From: Actinomadura sp. K4S16
GTDB lineage: Bacteria > Actinomycetota > Actinomycetes > Streptosporangiales > Streptosporangiaceae
Assembly (NCBI RefSeq): GCF_008327685.1
Contig: NZ_BDDE01000031.1
Location: 1 to 64,000, forward strand
Reading direction: 5' to 3'
Length of the DNA: 64,000 nt
How positions within the stretch are numbered: the first letter of the stretch is position 1; the number at the start of each line of letters is the position of its first letter. Positions 34,448 to 43,772 of the stretch are shown piece by piece. A program made the position numbers and the translations under genes. The notes beneath the pieces were generated by a model. That model worked only from the letters and a program-made list of their open reading frames with translations. It was not told where the DNA came from and did no database searches.

Positions 34448-35308
34448 ATGGCACGCAAGGGCAGGCACGGATCCCGGCCGCGAACCTACGAGATCGCCGG
34501 CGGGGAGGCCGAGCTCCTGCGCGACGCCGACCGCGACGGCGGCTGGATGCTGCTCGTCGACGGCGTCCCCCAGTCGTACGTGGACCTGTCCGACCCCACC
34601 TACCTCGACTTCGAGTACATGCGGCTGATGGGCGACGTGGTCGACTCGCTCGGCCTGGAAGGGGAGGCGTTCGACGCGGTGCACATCGGCGGCGCCGGGT
34701 GCACGCTGCCCCGCTACATCGCCGCGACCCGGCCGGGCTCGCGGCAGATCGTGCTGGAGCCGGACGCCGAACTGGTGCAGGTCGTCCGGGAGCGGCTGCC
34801 GGTCAAGAACGTCCCAGGCCTGCGGATCCGGATCACCGACGGGCGCTCGGGGATCGCCGCGCTCGCGGACGAGGCCGACGACCTGGTCGTGATGGACGCG
34901 TTCGCCGGGGCCTCGATGCCGCCGGACCTCGCGACCCGCGAGTTCGTCCTGGACGCCGCGCGGGTGCTGCGGCCCGGCGGCGTCTACCTGGCCAACGTCG
35001 CCGACGGGTTCCGGCTGCCGTTCGCCCGCCGGGTGACCGCGACGGTCCGCTCGGTGTTCCGGCACGCGCTGCTGATGGGCGACCCCGGCGTGCTGCGGGG
35101 CCGCCGCTTCGGGAACCTGATCGTGGCCGCGTCGCGGGAGCCGCTCCCCGTGGCCGAGCTGACGCGCCGCGCCGCGGGCGGCGTCGTGCGCGCCCGGCTG
35201 CTGGAGGGCGGCGACCTGGCCGCGTTCTGCGCCGGCGCCGCGCCGCTGCACGACGGCGAGGAGATCGTCGCGCCCGTCCCGCCGCCGCAGGTGTTCGGCA
35301 GGTCCTGA
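34448..35308 (+). CDS. Spermidine-synthase-like methyltransferase-fold protein
   Basis: 286 residues. A Rossmann-type SAM/dcSAM site, V-H-I-G-G-A-G-C-T-L-P-R, lies near residue 78, followed by V-L-E-P-D-A-E and V-M-D-A-F-A-G. An upstream S-Y-V-D-L-S-D-P-T-Y-L resembles the polyamine-synthase N-terminal region. This group in actinobacteria ('spermidine synthase-like') often lacks proven polyamine activity. TAGGGT ends 7 bases before the ATG, while the GGAGG in between is only 2 bases from the ATG, too close for normal SD use; a leaderless start is favoured. Confidence 0.82.
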   Translation: MARKGRHGSRPRTYEIAGGEAELLRDADRDGGWMLLVDGVPQSYVDLSDPTYLDFEYMRLMGDVVDSLGLEGEAFDAVHIGGAGCTLPRYIAATRPGSRQIVLEPDAELVQVVRERLPVKNVPGLRIRITDGRSGIAALADEADDLVVMDAFAGASMPPDLATREFVLDAARVLRPGGVYLANVADGFRLPFARRVTATVRSVFRHALLMGDPGVLRGRRFGNLIVAASREPLPVAELTRRAAGGVVRARLLEGGDLAAFCAGAAPLHDGEEIVAPVPPPQVFGRS

Positions 35309-35350
35309 CGCCGCTCCGCCGCATCCCACGACCCGCCCAAGGAGGCGACC

Positions 35351-36124
35351 ATGATCCTCGTGACCGGGGCGAGCGGCACGCTCGGCCGGCCCGTCACCCG
35401 CCTGCTGGCCGAGGCCGGCGCGGACGTGCACGCGCTCAGCCGCCGCGCCCGGGAGCCGGAGGCCGGGGTGACGTGGCACAAGGGCGACCTCGTGACCGGT
35501 GAGGGCCTCCGGGACGCCCTCGCCGGCGCCGAGACGATCGTGCACTGCGCCAGCGACCCGTTCCACTACAAGCGGGACCTCACCGCCGCGCGGAGGCTGA
35601 TCGAGGCCGCGCGCGGGCAGGGCGCGCCGCACCTGGTCTATATCTCGATCGTCGGCGTCGACAAGATCCCTTACCGCTATTACCAGATCAAGTACGCGGT
35701 GGAGCGGATGATCGAGGAGTCCGGCCTGCCGTACACGATCCTGCGCGCCACCCAGTTCCACACCCTGCCCGACACGGTCTTCAACGCGCTCACCAAGATC
35801 CCCGGCCTGGTGCTGCTGCCGGGAGGGCTGCGGGACCAGCCGGTCGACGCCGGCGAGGTCGCGGCGCGGCTCGCCGAACTGGCCCTGGGCGCCGGGCCCG
35901 CGCGGCGGGTCGACGACATGGGCGGCCCGGAGGTGCTCACGGCCGAGGAGATGATGCGGGACTACCTGAGGGCGCGGGGGCTGCGGCGCCCCGTCCGGGT
36001 GCCGCTCCCGCTCCCCGGGCGCGCCGCGCGCGGGTTCCGGGCGGGGCACCACCTGACGCCGGACCGCGCGGTCGGGAAGCGGACGTGGCGTCAGTTCCTG
36101 GATGAGACCCATACGCATCGGTAA
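35351..36124 (+). CDS. NmrA-like NAD(P)-binding protein
   Basis: 257 residues of the atypical/extended SDR class. T-G-A-S-G-T-L-G-R-P at residues ~5-14 binds the dinucleotide; I-V-H-C-A-S and Y-Y-Q-I-K-Y-A-V-E (a Y-x-x-x-K near 115) follow. It may be a redox sensor or a reductase; the substrate is unknown. AAGGAGG precedes the ATG by 6 bases. The following phosphatase gene has its own -10 box. Confidence 0.87.
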   Translation: MILVTGASGTLGRPVTRLLAEAGADVHALSRRAREPEAGVTWHKGDLVTGEGLRDALAGAETIVHCASDPFHYKRDLTAARRLIEAARGQGAPHLVYISIVGVDKIPYRYYQIKYAVERMIEESGLPYTILRATQFHTLPDTVFNALTKIPGLVLLPGGLRDQPVDAGEVAARLAELALGAGPARRVDDMGGPEVLTAEEMMRDYLRARGLRRPVRVPLPLPGRAARGFRAGHHLTPDRAVGKRTWRQFLDETHTHR

Positions 36125-36185
36125 GGGACGGATTCCCCGTCCCGTATCGGTCTCATCGGGCCGCTCGATGTCCCATAATCGAGCG

Positions 36186-38186
36186 ATGGAGTCGTCCACC
36201 CGAATTCTCATTCTCGGCATGGATTCGTCGGGGAGAATTCTCCAGTTCGACCGCAATGCCGCTGCGGTTCTGAGCCCGAATGAGAACGGCCTGCTGGGCG
36301 CCCTGCTGGACGAGGTGATCCCCGGCGCGCACACGCCGCTGCTGGAGGCGCTGAAGGCCGGGCGGGAGCGCACCGCCATGCTCGCCGTGGAGACTCCGGT
36401 CGGCGGCACGCTCGACGCCGTCGTGACCGTCCACCCGATGAGCGGCGGCGCGCCCGGGATCGCCGCGCTCGCCGTCGTGAAGGTGCCGGTGCCGCTGGCG
36501 GACCGGTTCGTCGACCCGGCCGTCATCCGCCGCGCGCTGCTGGACGACGCGCTCCCGCGGATCGGCTCCACGCTCGACCTGGAAATGCTCGCGCGCGGGC
36601 TGATGGACGTGCTCGTCCCGCACTTCTGCAATTCCGGCGCGCTGCTGCTGCTGGAGACCCACATCGACGCCGACGAGGGGCCGGAGGGCCCCGACGGCCC
36701 CCAGCTGCGCCGGATGGCGATCGGGTTCGACGACGAGGACCCGGCCTGGGACGCGACGTTCCCGACCGGGGAGTCCCTCGGCTACCCCCGAGGGACCCCG
36801 CACGCGCTGTGCCTGGAGTCCGGCGAGCCGGTGCTGCGCTCGCTCGGCGGCGAGGGGGCGACGTGGCTCGCCTCCTCGTGGCGGCGGCCGCCGGTCGCCG
36901 AGCTGCTCAAGGGCGCGTCGATGCTGCTGCTGCCGATCATCTCGCCGGTGGGCGTCCTCGGCTTCTTCGTCTGCACCCGCAACGTCGCGCACCGCCCGTT
37001 CGACGCCTACGACATCGAGATCGGGATGGAGTTCGCCGCCCGGGCGGCCATCTTCATCGAGAGCGCCCGGCAGTACTCCCGGGAGCGGGCGACCGCGCTG
37101 ACCCTGCAGCGCAGCCTCCTGCCGACCGGGCTGTCGGCGCCGTCGCCGGTGGAGGTGCACCACCGGTACCTGCCGGGCAGCCGGCTCATCGAGGTCGGCG
37201 GCGACTGGTACGAGTCGATCGCGCTGCCGGGCGCGCGGGTCGCGCTGGTCGTCGGGGACGTGGCCGGGCACGGCGTGAAGGCCGCCGTCACCATGGGGCG
37301 GCTCCGCACCGCCATCCACACCCTCGCCGGGCTGGAGCTGCCGCCCGCCGAGGCGCTGGAGCGGCTCGACTCCCTGATGCGGACGCTCGGCGAGCGCGAG
37401 CCCCACTTCGCCACCTGCGCCTACGTCGTCTACGACGCGGTGAGCGGCCGGTGCGAGGTCGCCAGCGCCGGGCACCTGCCGCCGCTGCTGGCCCCGCCCG
37501 GCACGGCCTCGGAGTACCTGCCGGTGCCGCCCGCGCCGCCGCTCGGCGTCGGCGGCGAGGGCCCGATCGTCAGCCGCGAGTTCACCGTCGAGGACGGGAC
37601 GCTGCTGTTCCTCTACACCGACGGCCTGGTGGAGAACCGGGCCCGCGACATCGACGACGGCCTGGCCAGGCTGCGCGCCACCTTCGGGCCGGGCGCGGCC
37701 GACCGCCCCCTGGAGGACCTGTGCCAGGCCGCCCTCGACGGCGTCTACGACGATCAGCACCGCGACGACATCGCGATGCTCGTCGCGCGGCTGGCGCGGA
37801 TCCCCGCCGACCGGCACGCCTCCTGGGAGCTGCCCGCCGAGCCCGCCGCCGTCCGCCGGGCCCGCGGCCTCATCCGCGACCGGCTCGCCCGCTGGGACCT
37901 GGAGGACATGGCCTACACCACCACCCTGCTGGCGTCGGAGCTGGTCACCAACGCCGTCCGGCATGCCGGGGGCCGCATCGGGCTGCGGCTCGTGCGGGAG
38001 GGCGGGCTGGTCTGCGAGGTGTTCGACTCCTCCGACGGCCGCCCCCGGGTCCGCTACCAGGAGGACGAGGACGACACGAGCGAGTCGGGCCGGGGCCTCC
38101 AGGTGGTGGGGCGGCTGGCGCAGCGCTGGGGCGTCCGCCGCACCAAGGGCGGCAAGGTCGTCTGGTGCGAGCAGCCGCTCCCGTGA
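36186..38186 (+). CDS. PAS-like/GAF/PP2C (SpoIIE) phosphatase with C-terminal HATPase domain
   Basis: 666 residues combining, in order, a PAS-like sensor (about 5-110), a GAF domain (about 125-300), a SpoIIE/RsbU phosphatase (about 310-535: G-G-D-W-Y-E, V-G-D-V-A-G-H-G, Y-T-D-G-L-V-E-N, D-D-I-A-M-L) and an RsbW-like ATPase (about 545-665: N-box E-L-V-T-N-A-V-R-H and G-R-G-L-Q-V-V). Phosphatase and anti-sigma kinase sit in one chain, so it can in principle both phosphorylate and dephosphorylate an anti-anti-sigma partner, which is not encoded nearby. CATAAT ends 6 bases before the ATG, with no SD: leaderless. A longer frame upstream is not coding. Confidence 0.92.
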   Translation: MESSTRILILGMDSSGRILQFDRNAAAVLSPNENGLLGALLDEVIPGAHTPLLEALKAGRERTAMLAVETPVGGTLDAVVTVHPMSGGAPGIAALAVVKVPVPLADRFVDPAVIRRALLDDALPRIGSTLDLEMLARGLMDVLVPHFCNSGALLLLETHIDADEGPEGPDGPQLRRMAIGFDDEDPAWDATFPTGESLGYPRGTPHALCLESGEPVLRSLGGEGATWLASSWRRPPVAELLKGASMLLLPIISPVGVLGFFVCTRNVAHRPFDAYDIEIGMEFAARAAIFIESARQYSRERATALTLQRSLLPTGLSAPSPVEVHHRYLPGSRLIEVGGDWYESIALPGARVALVVGDVAGHGVKAAVTMGRLRTAIHTLAGLELPPAEALERLDSLMRTLGEREPHFATCAYVVYDAVSGRCEVASAGHLPPLLAPPGTASEYLPVPPAPPLGVGGEGPIVSREFTVEDGTLLFLYTDGLVENRARDIDDGLARLRATFGPGAADRPLEDLCQAALDGVYDDQHRDDIAMLVARLARIPADRHASWELPAEPAAVRRARGLIRDRLARWDLEDMAYTTTLLASELVTNAVRHAGGRIGLRLVREGGLVCEVFDSSDGRPRVRYQEDEDDTSESGRGLQVVGRLAQRWGVRRTKGGKVVWCEQPLP

Positions 38187-38193
38187 GGAGCCG

Positions 38194-39342
38194 CTAGCGC
38201 AGCACCGAGATGTGGACGTGGTCGTAGTGGTTCTGGGTGATGCTTCCCCGGTCCTCCATCGGCCGCCATCCGCCGCCGCGCACGTTCCAGATGTGCTGCT
38301 TCCAGATGACGTAGGAGATGCCCAGCCGCCGCGCGTTCGCGACGGCGTACCGGGCGACCTGGTCGCCGTGCCGCTGCGCGCCGGCGCTCGGCGTCCGGCC
38401 GCCGGTGCTCTCCATGAAGTCGCAGGCGCGGCCGTCGCCGTGGTCCTGCGGGTCGCCGGTGGAGCGGTAGCAGCCGATCACCGGGAACGGGCCGAACATC
38501 CGGGCGATCTCCAGCAGGGCGGTCCGCATCGTGGGCGTCATCATGTTGCCGGTGATGGGGGAGCGGTCGCCGACCGCCCCGTCCGGCCGCCCGGTCACCC
38601 GCGGCAGGCTCCTGCGCGGCGTGCCGCCGGTGCTCTTCGGCGCCGCCAGCGTCGCCACCCTCGTGCCGCGCGGGAGGATCCTCTTCAGCCGTTTCGCCAG
38701 CGCCGCGGCGTCGGCCTTCGGGGCGCTGATGACCATGCCGTTCCCCTCCGGCAGCCCCAGCGCGCGGGCCTGCCCGCGGGACACGACGGCGTCGACGTCG
38801 CCGATGCCCATCGAGGCGTAGGCGCCGACGCGGACCCGCCCCGGCTTCGTGCTGCGCCCCGCGGGGACCACGGCGCCGAGCGGCAGCGCGCCGTCCCGGC
38901 CCTGCTCGAACGACACCGCCAGGCCGCCGGACGCGACGGTCTGCCACAGCTGGTCGGACTGGGCGGTCGGCTCGGGCGCGAACGCGCGGAACCCCGACGG
39001 GTCGACCCCGAGCAGGCCCATGCGGCGGCCTCCGACGCTGGCCTGCGCCGCGTCCACGACCGTGACCCCGGCGACGCCCTTGAGGCGCCGCGCCCGCTCG
39101 ACGGCCGCGGGCGGCAGCGTCGACGTCCCGGCGACCAGCAGATGGGGGGTGTAGCGGCGGGTCAGCGGCGCGACGGCCGGCGCCCGCGGCGCGTCGGCCA
39201 CCGAGACGAGGTTCCCGGCTCCGCGGGGCTCGCGGTCCGCGCGCTCAGTCCGGTCCCGGACGAGCACGGTGACGTCGGCGGCGAGGGTGACGGCGATTCC
39301 GGCCGCGATGACCGCCGAGAGCGCCCTGCCATTGCGTCGCAT
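38194..39342 (-). CDS. Membrane-anchored protein with M15-like (ARB_07466) C-terminal domain
   Basis: 382 residues. A single N-terminal helix (about 8-28) anchors or exports it. Residues ~65-235 are a mixed alpha/beta extracytoplasmic region that recalls the periplasmic part of FtsX/MacB proteins. The C-terminal ~120 residues read D-H-G-D-G-R-A-C-D-F ... W-K-Q-H-I-W-N ... H-Y-D-H-V-H-I-S, the His/Asp/His pattern of LAS/M15 zinc peptidases, annotated in actinobacteria as the ARB_07466-like domain. A peptidoglycan D,D-peptidase role is plausible but untested. It converges with the phosphatase gene, 7-base gap. Confidence 0.78.
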   Translation of the reverse strand: MRRNGRALSAVIAAGIAVTLAADVTVLVRDRTERADREPRGAGNLVSVADAPRAPAVAPLTRRYTPHLLVAGTSTLPPAAVERARRLKGVAGVTVVDAAQASVGGRRMGLLGVDPSGFRAFAPEPTAQSDQLWQTVASGGLAVSFEQGRDGALPLGAVVPAGRSTKPGRVRVGAYASMGIGDVDAVVSRGQARALGLPEGNGMVISAPKADAAALAKRLKRILPRGTRVATLAAPKSTGGTPRRSLPRVTGRPDGAVGDRSPITGNMMTPTMRTALLEIARMFGPFPVIGCYRSTGDPQDHGDGRACDFMESTGGRTPSAGAQRHGDQVARYAVANARRLGISYVIWKQHIWNVRGGGWRPMEDRGSITQNHYDHVHISVLR

Positions 39343-39382
39343 CCGTCCCCGTCCCCGTTCCGTTTCCGTCCCTGCCGACCGG

Positions 39383-40222
39383 TCAGTCCCACCAGAACGA
39401 CCAGTTGGTCTTGCCGCGGATCTCCTCGGCGTATCCGGCGAGGGTGCCGGGCCCCTGGAACAGGATGTCGGGGCAGAACGCCCAGTGCTCGGCCGCGACG
39501 TGGACGGCGTGTCGGGTGCTCACGGGCGGCGCGGCGACGCTGAGCTCCATGGTGTTGAAGCCGAGCGCGACGACGCGGGCGCCGAAGCGGTCCTCCCAGC
39601 TGCGCAGGACGGCCGCGAGCGGCGCCGTCCACTCGTTGTGGTTCAGCGCGCCCTGCCAGCCGACGGCGGCGATCGCGTCGGCGCTCCGCTCCACCGCGAC
39701 CAGGCCGAGCGGCAGGCCGCGGGCGGCGAGGGCGCGGGCGTGCCGGTCGGCCATGGCGTCGGGGTCGTCGACCGGGACGCCGGCGGGCGCGGGGCCGGGG
39801 CAGTGCCGCCCGTACGGGGCGAGATCGCCGTGGTCGTCGTCGGCGGCCTGCTCCGCCCAGTCCGCCCACACCTCGTACATGAACGCGTGGGGGTGGTAGT
39901 TGCCGATCTCGGCGACCGGCTCGGGGGCGATCTGGCCCGCCGCCCAGGGCTGGTCGGACTCGTCCATGAGCAGGGGCCACAGCCCCGACCGGGCGTGCTC
40001 GGCGCGGACCCGGGCCCACAGCTCGCCGCGGACCGGCTCGTCGCTCAGCCAGAACGCGGGCCGCATGAGGAGCTGCCGCTGCGGGTACCCGGGGTCGGGC
40101 CAGACCAGGTCCCCTTCGGGCAGCGGAACCGACAGCGTCCGGCCGGTCGCGCCCTCCTCGGCGCCGCCGTCGAACAGCTGCGGCAGGTCGCCCGGCAGGG
40201 GCCGGACCTCCACATCATCCAT
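39383..40222 (-). CDS. DUF4253 protein
   Basis: 279 residues, soluble and acidic. The C-terminal ~110 residues match DUF4253: an F-G-A-R-V-V-A-L-G-F-N-T-M-E-L-S-V-A strand, A-E-H-W-A-F-C-P-D, and the terminal W-S-F-W-W-D. The family is of unknown function, often in loci with immunity-like or SUKH proteins. No toxin gene is seen here. About 110 bases of plain intergenic sequence separate it from the FtsX operon. Confidence 0.82.
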   Translation of the reverse strand: MDDVEVRPLPGDLPQLFDGGAEEGATGRTLSVPLPEGDLVWPDPGYPQRQLLMRPAFWLSDEPVRGELWARVRAEHARSGLWPLLMDESDQPWAAGQIAPEPVAEIGNYHPHAFMYEVWADWAEQAADDDHGDLAPYGRHCPGPAPAGVPVDDPDAMADRHARALAARGLPLGLVAVERSADAIAAVGWQGALNHNEWTAPLAAVLRSWEDRFGARVVALGFNTMELSVAAPPVSTRHAVHVAAEHWAFCPDILFQGPGTLAGYAEEIRGKTNWSFWWD

Positions 40223-40332
40223 TTCACGCCGTTCCGGTACAGAGCATGCCAGTGGCGATCGTAACGGCGGTAGGGGCCGTCCGGGGGACGAGCCGTGCGG
40301 TTCGGTCGTCCGGGCGGGCGGCCCCGGCGGGC

Positions 40333-40503
40333 TCAGGGCTCGCGGCGGCCGCGGAGCAGCAGGTCGATCACGACGGCGGCCGCCGCGAGGCCGGTGACGG
40401 CGCTGACGGCGATCTGGACCCAGCCGTCGCCGAGGACCGCGTTCGACAGGACGTTCACGGCGACCAGGACGACGATCAGGGTCCAGCGGGTGGAGTTGCT
40501 CAT
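40333..40503 (-). CDS. 56-residue two-helix membrane protein in the FtsX operon
   Basis: A very small protein with two predicted membrane helices (about 6-24 and 29-50) and a basic tail R-G-R-R-E-P. Its ATG overlaps the stop of the FtsX-type permease (ATGA), so it is the last gene of a three-gene operon and translationally coupled. It could be an accessory subunit of the transporter; no family is recognised. Confidence 0.7.
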   Translation of the reverse strand: MSNSTRWTLIVVLVAVNVLSNAVLGDGWVQIAVSAVTGLAAAAVVIDLLLRGRREP

Positions 40504-42959
40504 GGGAGCGCCTTTCGGTGAGTGGGGGACTTCAGGAGAGCGAGGGAGGGGGTGCGCCGGCGCAGCACCGCGCGCGCCGGGAGCAGGATCGCGGCGGCGC
40601 CTGACCCGGCGACGCCGAGGAGGATCACCGCGCAGGCGAGCGGCGGGACGGAGGGCAGCGGCAGGCCGGTGACGCGGGCCGCGAAGGCCGTCAGCGTCAC
40701 CGCGGCGATGAGGGTCCCGGTCGCGATGCCCGTGCCGAGGACGATCGCGGCCTCCAGCCGCAGCATCCGCAGGACCTGGCGGCGGGTCGCGCCGACCAGG
40801 CGCAGCAGCGCGAACTCGCGGCGGCGCGCCGCCGTCGCCAGCGCCAGCGTGGTGACGAGGCCGATGAGGACGAACCCGGTGATCGCGGCGACGACCAGCC
40901 GGCTGACGAACCCCTGGAGCCTGACCTCGTGGGAGAGGCCCTCCTGGAAGCCGGCGGGCGTGAGCACCCGGGTTCCGGCGTAGGCGGCGGTGACCGCGCC
41001 CAGGTCCGCCCTGCCGCGGACGAGGACGCGGTCGTCGAGCGGCGAGGAGGAGTGCGCGGCCACGACGTCGCGGGGAAGGAGCACGTCGCCGAACCCGAGG
41101 CCCCGGTCGTAGACGGCGACGACGCGCGCCCGGATCCGCGTCCCGTCGCCGAGCCACAGGGCCGTCGTCGAGCCGACGCGCAGGCCGCCTGCGACGTCCC
41201 GGCTGAGCGCGACGGCGTCGCCGTGCAGGTCGCCCAGCCGGCCGGAGGACACGCCCGGGTCCAGGGTTACGGCGGCGTCCGCGCCGACGCCGGCGCCGTT
41301 CAGCGAGCGCAGGTTCTTCTCGCCCAGCTCCCTGACCGCCATGACGGCGGTGGTGCGCTTGACCGGCGTCGCGGCCGTCACGCCGGGGACGCGGCGCACC
41401 GCCTCGGCGACCCCGCGCGGGAGGCCGGGGCCCGCCGCCACGACGATCCGGTCGGCGCGGTTCCCGTCCTCCGCCTGCGTCCGCGCGGCCTGGACGACGG
41501 TGGACTGGGCGAAGAGCTGGACGCCGGCGAACGCGACGGCCAGGGCGACCGGGGTGATCAGCGATCCGGCACGGAGGGCGGCGGTGCCGGCCGCGTGCTG
41601 GGCCATCCGCCCGGCCACCGGCGAGACGGCCCGGGCGGCGCGGCCCAGGACCCGGTTCCCGGCCCGCGCCACCAGCGGCCCGAGGAAGGCCGTGGCGATG
41701 ATGAGCGAGATGACCAGGCCGCCGATCGAGGCGCTGGCGGCGGGCCCGGTGGCGCCGGCGGAGAACCCGAGCGCGTTCAGGCCGAGGACGAGGAAGGCCC
41801 CGCCGGTGACCACGCGCCAGCGGGGCAGGCGCGGGTTCTCGGCGGCGGCCTCGCCCAGCGCCTCGACGGGCCGGATCCGCGACAGCCGCAGCGAGGCGAG
41901 GAACGCGGTCGCGGTGGCGGCGAGCAACGTGACGGCGACCGCCGCGAGCGCGGGCAGCGGACCGAGCGACAGCCCGAAGCCGTCCGGAAGGACGCCCTTG
42001 TGCACCATCGCGGCGTGCAGCGCGGCACCCGCCCCGAGCGACAGCGCCCCGCCGGCGAGCGCGGCCGGCGCCCCGATCCGCAGCGTCTCGCGCACGAGGC
42101 GCGCCCGCACCTGGCCCGGCGTCGCGCCGACCGCCCGCAGCAGCGCGAACTCGCGGGCGCGTTCCCGCACCGACAGCACGATCAGGCCGCCGACGACCAC
42201 GAGCGCCGTCATCACGGCGAGGCCGCCGAACGACGCGGACAGCTCGACGATGTCGGGGCGCGCGGCGGCGACGGCCGGGTCCTCGGCGTCGCCGCGCGCG
42301 GCGCCGGTGGAGACGGAGAGGCCGGGCACGGCCTTGCGGAGCGCCTCCTCGTCGGGGTCGCCGAGCACCGCGAGGGCGTCGGCGAGGCCGGGGCGCCCGT
42401 CGAGGGCCGCGGCCGTCGCCGTGCTGAAGAACGCCGCGGCGGGACCGCCGGCGACGAGCCCGGACACGCGGTAGGGGCGGGGCGGCCCGTCGACCTGGAT
42501 GCGGACCACCGCCCCCGGCGCGACGCCCGGCGACCGGCTCAGCACGACCTCGTCCGGCGCCTGCGGGGCGCGGCCCGCGCTCAGCAGGTAGGGCCGGAGC
42601 GCCGCCGACTCCCAGCCGTGCCCCGTCACCGGCCCTCCCGAGGAGAGCAGCGCGGGGAACGACACGTCGGCGACCACGTCCCGCACGCCCGGAACGGCCC
42701 GCAGCCTCGCGGTCGCCGCGACCGGGACGGGGGCGCGCTCGGTCAGCGGCCGGCTCTGCTCCTCCGGCGCGTCCGCGAACCTCCCCAACCGCTCCGTGAC
42801 GCTCCCGGGGCCGGTCACGACCGCGGCGGCGGCGCCGAACCGCTCGACCGGCGCGTGCGCCCGGAGCGCCGACTCCAGCAGCACCCCGCACGCCCCGAGG
42901 AGCACCGCCGCGAACGCCAGCGCGACGAAGATCCCGGCGAACGCCCCCCGGCTCCTCAC
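40500..42959 (-). CDS. FtsX/MacB-like ABC transporter permease
   Basis: 819 residues. One N-terminal helix, a large extracytoplasmic domain, then two FtsX-type membrane blocks (about 230-350 and 690-810), each with the cytoplasmic motif R-E-F-A-L-L-R-x-V-G-A-T. This duplicated-FtsX layout is typical of actinobacterial MacB/LolCDE-like mechanotransmission transporters that respond to peptides or the envelope. GTG start overlapping the ATPase stop (GTGA). Confidence 0.92.
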   Translation of the reverse strand: MRSRGAFAGIFVALAFAAVLLGACGVLLESALRAHAPVERFGAAAAVVTGPGSVTERLGRFADAPEEQSRPLTERAPVPVAATARLRAVPGVRDVVADVSFPALLSSGGPVTGHGWESAALRPYLLSAGRAPQAPDEVVLSRSPGVAPGAVVRIQVDGPPRPYRVSGLVAGGPAAAFFSTATAAALDGRPGLADALAVLGDPDEEALRKAVPGLSVSTGAARGDAEDPAVAAARPDIVELSASFGGLAVMTALVVVGGLIVLSVRERAREFALLRAVGATPGQVRARLVRETLRIGAPAALAGGALSLGAGAALHAAMVHKGVLPDGFGLSLGPLPALAAVAVTLLAATATAFLASLRLSRIRPVEALGEAAAENPRLPRWRVVTGGAFLVLGLNALGFSAGATGPAASASIGGLVISLIIATAFLGPLVARAGNRVLGRAARAVSPVAGRMAQHAAGTAALRAGSLITPVALAVAFAGVQLFAQSTVVQAARTQAEDGNRADRIVVAAGPGLPRGVAEAVRRVPGVTAATPVKRTTAVMAVRELGEKNLRSLNGAGVGADAAVTLDPGVSSGRLGDLHGDAVALSRDVAGGLRVGSTTALWLGDGTRIRARVVAVYDRGLGFGDVLLPRDVVAAHSSSPLDDRVLVRGRADLGAVTAAYAGTRVLTPAGFQEGLSHEVRLQGFVSRLVVAAITGFVLIGLVTTLALATAARRREFALLRLVGATRRQVLRMLRLEAAIVLGTGIATGTLIAAVTLTAFAARVTGLPLPSVPPLACAVILLGVAGSGAAAILLPARAVLRRRTPSLALLKSPTHRKALP

Positions 42960-43687
42960 AGCGACTCCCAGCGGGACATGACGGCGGACGCGGTCGGGGC
43001 GGCCAGTTCGTCGACGATGCGGCCGCGGCTGAGGAACAGCACCGAGTCGGCCCACGCGGCGGCCGCCGGGTCGTGGGTGACCAGGACGATCGTCTGGCCG
43101 GTCAGGTCGGCGGCCTCGCGCAGCATCCGCATGACGTCGCGGGCGGTGCGGGGGTCGAGGGCACCGGTCGGCTCGTCGGCGAAGACGACCTCCGGACGGG
43201 TGACCAGCGCGCGGGCGAGGGCGGCGCGCTGCTGCTGCCCGCCCGACAGCTCGGACGGGCGGTGCCGGAGCCGGTCGGCGAGCCCCACCCTCCGGACGAT
43301 CTCCTCGAGCCGGGCCGGGTCGGGCTCGGCGCCGCCGAGCCGCAGCGGGAGCGTGATGTTCTGCTCGACGTCCATGGACGGGATCAGGTTGAAGGCCTGG
43401 AACACGAACCCGATCCGCTCGCGGCGCAGCCGCGTCCGCTTCGCCTCGCCGAGCCGCCCGAGGTCCACCCCGCCGATCCGGACCGTGCCCCCGCTCGGGC
43501 GGTCGAGCCCGGACGCGCAGTGCAGGAACGTGCTCTTGCCCGATCCCGAGGGCCCCATCACCGCGGTGAACCCGCCGCGGCGGAACGTCCAGGTGACGCC
43601 GTCCAGGGCCCGCACGGCCCCATAGGTCTTGGTGACCGCGTCCAGGCTTACCGCCTCCGCGGTGGCCTCGGCCGTCATCGTGGTCAT
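42956..43687 (-). CDS. LolD/MacB-type ABC transporter ATPase
   Basis: 243 residues. Walker A G-P-S-G-S-G-K-S near 45, F-Q-A-F-N-L-I-P near 95, signature L-S-G-G-Q-Q-Q-R near 148, Walker B V-V-F-A-D-E-P-T and V-T-H-D. It powers the FtsX-type permease. GGAGGGG precedes the ATG by 6 bases. It is the first gene of the leftward operon and divergent from a histidine kinase across a 26-bp palindrome. Confidence 0.93.
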   Translation of the reverse strand: MTTMTAEATAEAVSLDAVTKTYGAVRALDGVTWTFRRGGFTAVMGPSGSGKSTFLHCASGLDRPSGGTVRIGGVDLGRLGEAKRTRLRRERIGFVFQAFNLIPSMDVEQNITLPLRLGGAEPDPARLEEIVRRVGLADRLRHRPSELSGGQQQRAALARALVTRPEVVFADEPTGALDPRTARDVMRMLREAADLTGQTIVLVTHDPAAAAWADSVLFLSRGRIVDELAAPTASAVMSRWESL

Positions 43688-43772
43688 GGTTCCCCTCCGT
43701 GGGATATCGCCTCTCACCTGGACGAACCTAGGTTCCGGAGGGGGTCGGGCACATGGGCGCGCACTCCCGAAA

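Noticed and set aside
33326-36664. 1112-codon open frame on the minus strand
   Set aside because: Antisense to the DppF-type ATPase and following genes; no recognisable motif.
40333-42891. 852-codon frame on the minus strand overlapping the FtsX gene
   Set aside because: Only its last 56 codons, with their own ATG and membrane helices, are credible; the rest is a shifted reading of the FtsX permease.
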